Position numbers and translations under genes: made by a program. This document shows positions 59,880 to 61,600 of a DNA stretch of 61,600 bases, piece by piece; positions within the stretch are counted from its first letter, which is position 1, and every line of letters begins with the position of its first letter. This DNA is from JAGSOU01 sp049974865 (GTDB lineage: Bacteria > Pseudomonadota > Alphaproteobacteria > Rhodobacterales > Rhodobacteraceae). The notes under the pieces were generated by a model that saw only the letters and a list, made by a program, of their open reading frames with translations, made no database searches and was not told the DNA's origin. The stretch is taken from assembly GCA_049974865.1 (NCBI GenBank), contig JBNGCX010000018.1:1-61600 (forward strand), written 5' to 3'.

Positions 59880-61499
59880 TCATGGCTGCGCCCCGTCGCG
59901 GATCAGCTTCCACGTGATGGCATCCAGCAGCGCCTCGAAAGAGGCATCGACGATGTTGGGCGAGACGCCCACCGTGGACCAGCGCCGCCCGGCGCTGTCG
60001 GCGCTGTCGATGATGACGCGGGTCACGGCCTCGGTGCCGCCATCGGTGATGCGCACCTTGAAGTCCACCAGCCGCATGTCGTCGATGATCGACTGGTAGG
60101 GCCCGAGGTCCTTGGCCAGCGCCTTGGCCAGCGCGTTCACCGGGCCGCGGTCCTGCCCCGCCTCGTCGAGGCTTTCCGAGACGCTCAGCTTCTTCTCGCC
60201 GCCGACCTTCACCACCACCACGGCCTCCGACAGGCTGACCATCTGGTCATACTTGTTCTTGCGCCGCTCGACGGTCACCCGATAGCGCTTCACCTCGAAG
60301 AATTGCGGCAGCTGCCCCAGCGCACGCCGCGCCAGCAGCTCGAAACTGGCCTGCGCCGTGTCGTAGGAATAGCCCTGCGCCTCGCGCGCCTTGATCTCTT
60401 CGAGGATCCGCGGCAGCGCCGGATCGCCCTTTTCCACCTCCAGCCCGGCCTCCGCCAGGCGGCGGCGCAGGTTCGACTGCCCGGCCTGGTTCGACATCGG
60501 GATGATGCGCGCGTTGCCCACCGTCTCGGGCGGGATGTGCTCGTAGGTGGTGGGGTTCTTGACGATCGCGCTTGCGTGCAGCCCCGCCTTGTGCGCGAAG
60601 GCCGAGGCACCCACGTAGGGCGCGCTTTTCACCGGCACCCGGTTGAGGATGTCGTCGAGCTGGCGCGAGGCCCGCGTCAGCCCGGCCAGCGCCTCTTCGC
60701 TCACGCCGGTCTCGTAGCGGCTGGCATAGGGTTCCTTCAGCGCCAGCGTCGGGATCAGGGTGACGAGATCGGCGTTGCCGCAGCGCTCGCCCAGCCCGTT
60801 CAGCGTGCCCTGCACCTGCCGCGCGCCCGCGTCGACGGCCGCCAGCGTGCCCGCCACCGCGTTGCCGGTGTCGTTATGGGTGTGAATCCCGAGGCGGTCG
60901 CCGGGAATGCCCGCCGCGATCACGGCCTCGGTGATCTCGCCGATCTCGCCGGGGAGCGAGCCGCCATTGGTGTCGCAAAGCACCACCCAGCGCGCCCCCG
61001 CCTCATGCGCCGCGCGCAGGCAGTCCAGCGCGTATTCCGGGTTGGCCTTGTAGCCGTCGAAGAAATGCTCGGCATCGAACAGCGCCTCGCGCCCCTGCGC
61101 CACGACATGGGCGACCGAAGCGCCGATATTCTCGAGGTTTTCCTCCAGCGTGATGCCCAGGGCCGCGGTGACGTGGAAATCATGGGTCTTGCCCACAAGG
61201 CACACCGCCGGCGTGTTCGCGTTCAGCACCGCCGCCAGCACGTCGTCATTCGCGGCCGAGCGCCCGGCCCGCTTGGTCATGCCGAAGGCGGTGAAGGTGG
61301 CGCGCGTCCGCGGGGCGGCCTCGAAAAAGGCGCTGTCGGTGGGGTTGGCACCGGGCCAGCCGCCCTCGATGTAATCGACCCCCAGCGCGTCCAGCGTCTG
61401 CGCGATCTGCTGTTTCTCGGGGGTCGAGAACTGCACGCCCTGCGTCTGCTGCCCGTCGCGCAGCGTGGTGTCGTAGAGATAGAGGCGTTCGCGGGTCAT
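59880..61499 (-). CDS. cimA: Citramalate synthase
   Basis: The 539-residue enzyme condenses pyruvate and acetyl-CoA to citramalate for isoleucine synthesis. The HMGL-like barrel begins LYLYDTTLRDGQQTQGVQFS and has GGWPGANPTDSAFF, LCDTNGGSLP, GIHTHNDTGNAVA and LNGLGERCGNADL; a LeuA-type dimer domain with DGGTEAVTRVIIDSADSAGRRWSTVGVSPNIVDASFEALLDAITWKL closes it. The length and order fit the long CimA form. The ATG at 61499 is preferred; a GTG two codons earlier is possible. Confidence 0.93.
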   Translation of the reverse strand: MTRERLYLYDTTLRDGQQTQGVQFSTPEKQQIAQTLDALGVDYIEGGWPGANPTDSAFFEAAPRTRATFTAFGMTKRAGRSAANDDVLAAVLNANTPAVCLVGKTHDFHVTAALGITLEENLENIGASVAHVVAQGREALFDAEHFFDGYKANPEYALDCLRAAHEAGARWVVLCDTNGGSLPGEIGEITEAVIAAGIPGDRLGIHTHNDTGNAVAGTLAAVDAGARQVQGTLNGLGERCGNADLVTLIPTLALKEPYASRYETGVSEEALAGLTRASRQLDDILNRVPVKSAPYVGASAFAHKAGLHASAIVKNPTTYEHIPPETVGNARIIPMSNQAGQSNLRRRLAEAGLEVEKGDPALPRILEEIKAREAQGYSYDTAQASFELLARRALGQLPQFFEVKRYRVTVERRKNKYDQMVSLSEAVVVVKVGGEKKLSVSESLDEAGQDRGPVNALAKALAKDLGPYQSIIDDMRLVDFKVRITDGGTEAVTRVIIDSADSAGRRWSTVGVSPNIVDASFEALLDAITWKLIRDGAQP

Positions 61500-61528
61500 C
61501 GGCACGCCCCCCGTCCGAATTCAAGACC

Positions 61529-61590
61529 GCCCGGGCCAACGGCCCGGGCCGCGCCCGACCCGCCCCCCAGGGGCGGGCGCGATTGCGCCC
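61529..61590. other. Three consecutive GC-rich hairpins upstream of cimA
   Basis: Perfect stems are GCCCGGGCC/GGCCCGGGC around AAC (61529-61549), CCCGCCCC/GGGGCGGG around CCA (61559-61577) and, overlapping the last, GGGCGC/GCGCCC around GATT (61575-61590). They would lie in the cimA leader or mark the end of a gene beyond the window. No T-tract or obvious leader peptide is seen. Confidence 0.5.
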
Positions 61591-61600
61591 ACCCCTCGGG

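Overview
The window reads as a piece of a high-GC alphaproteobacterial chromosome, most likely a Rhodobacteraceae (Roseobacter-type) genome. Supporting content is a zeta-type F1-ATPase inhibitor (DUF1476), a DctB/DctD pair, a glucose oxidation operon zwf-pgl-pgi, citramalate synthase, and a corrinoid-dependent methionine cycle split into separate proteins. The family assignment is inference from gene content; no rRNA or species marker is present. Almost all coding capacity is used, and long antisense ORFs are GC-driven shadows.

Layout. 0-5 kb: response regulator (cut by the window edge) and C4-dicarboxylate sensor kinase, then purQ, a zinc alcohol dehydrogenase sitting between purQ and purS, and purC. 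5-9.3 kb: ATPase zeta inhibitor, betaine/homocysteine methyltransferase, a radical SAM protein, corrinoid protein and a DUF1638 protein. 9.6-13.5 kb: sufE, a lipoprotein, RNase D, purN, purM. 13.6-15.2 kb: a CAT-anticodon tRNA whose 3' end is duplicated 1.5 kb downstream, bracketing a lower-GC islet with a DUF3800 gene, gene remnants and terminal repeats but no integrase. 15.3-18.4 kb: molybdate regulator and ModABC with a palindromic operator. 18.5-21.5 kb: CAP lipoprotein, histidine kinase, metallo-hydrolase, tRNA-Asn. 21.6-25.3 kb: a copper-related operon reading leftward: small His/Cys leader protein ending in a polyproline run, a hairpin at its stop codon, then cytochrome c' with a Met/Gly-rich insert, dihaem cytochrome c, multicopper oxidase and monohaem cytochrome c. 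25.5-32.4 kb: a TetR-flanked catabolic locus (NodB/PuuE-type hydrolase, NitT/TauT-type ABC transporter, two SDRs, a ureohydrolase). 32.4-44.2 kb: RNA methyltransferases, DASS transporter, PolX, dodecin, a self-sufficient P450 fusion with a divergent IclR regulator, Ppx/GppA. 44.4-49.8 kb: the second half of the corrinoid/folate system. 49.8-61.5 kb: thioesterase, sulfotransferase, pgi-pgl-zwf, an HNH nuclease next to three consensus DnaA boxes, small hydrolases, a DNA glycosylase, MFS transporter, a squalene/phytoene-synthase-fold protein and cimA.

Two systems stand out. (1) The 5.6-9.3 kb and 44.4-49.8 kb loci together encode every activity of a cobalamin-dependent methionine synthase as separate polypeptides: homocysteine-binding, corrinoid-binding and methyl-folate-binding proteins, a MetF-like supplier of methyl-folate, an iron-sulfur/ASKHA corrinoid reactivator, and a degenerate-looking corrinoid adenosyltransferase homologue. 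Three of these proteins end in nearly the same run of five or six arginines, while the corrinoid protein they must all contact begins with a strongly acidic stretch, which suggests an electrostatic docking code. (2) The copper operon begins with a CutF-like leader: a short exported protein with clustered Cys/His and a C-terminal PPPP, whose stop codon forms the first bases of a 10+6 bp hairpin just before the next gene's AGGAGG. That is the architecture expected for nascent-chain, translation-coupled copper control, here driving a cytochrome-rich operon.
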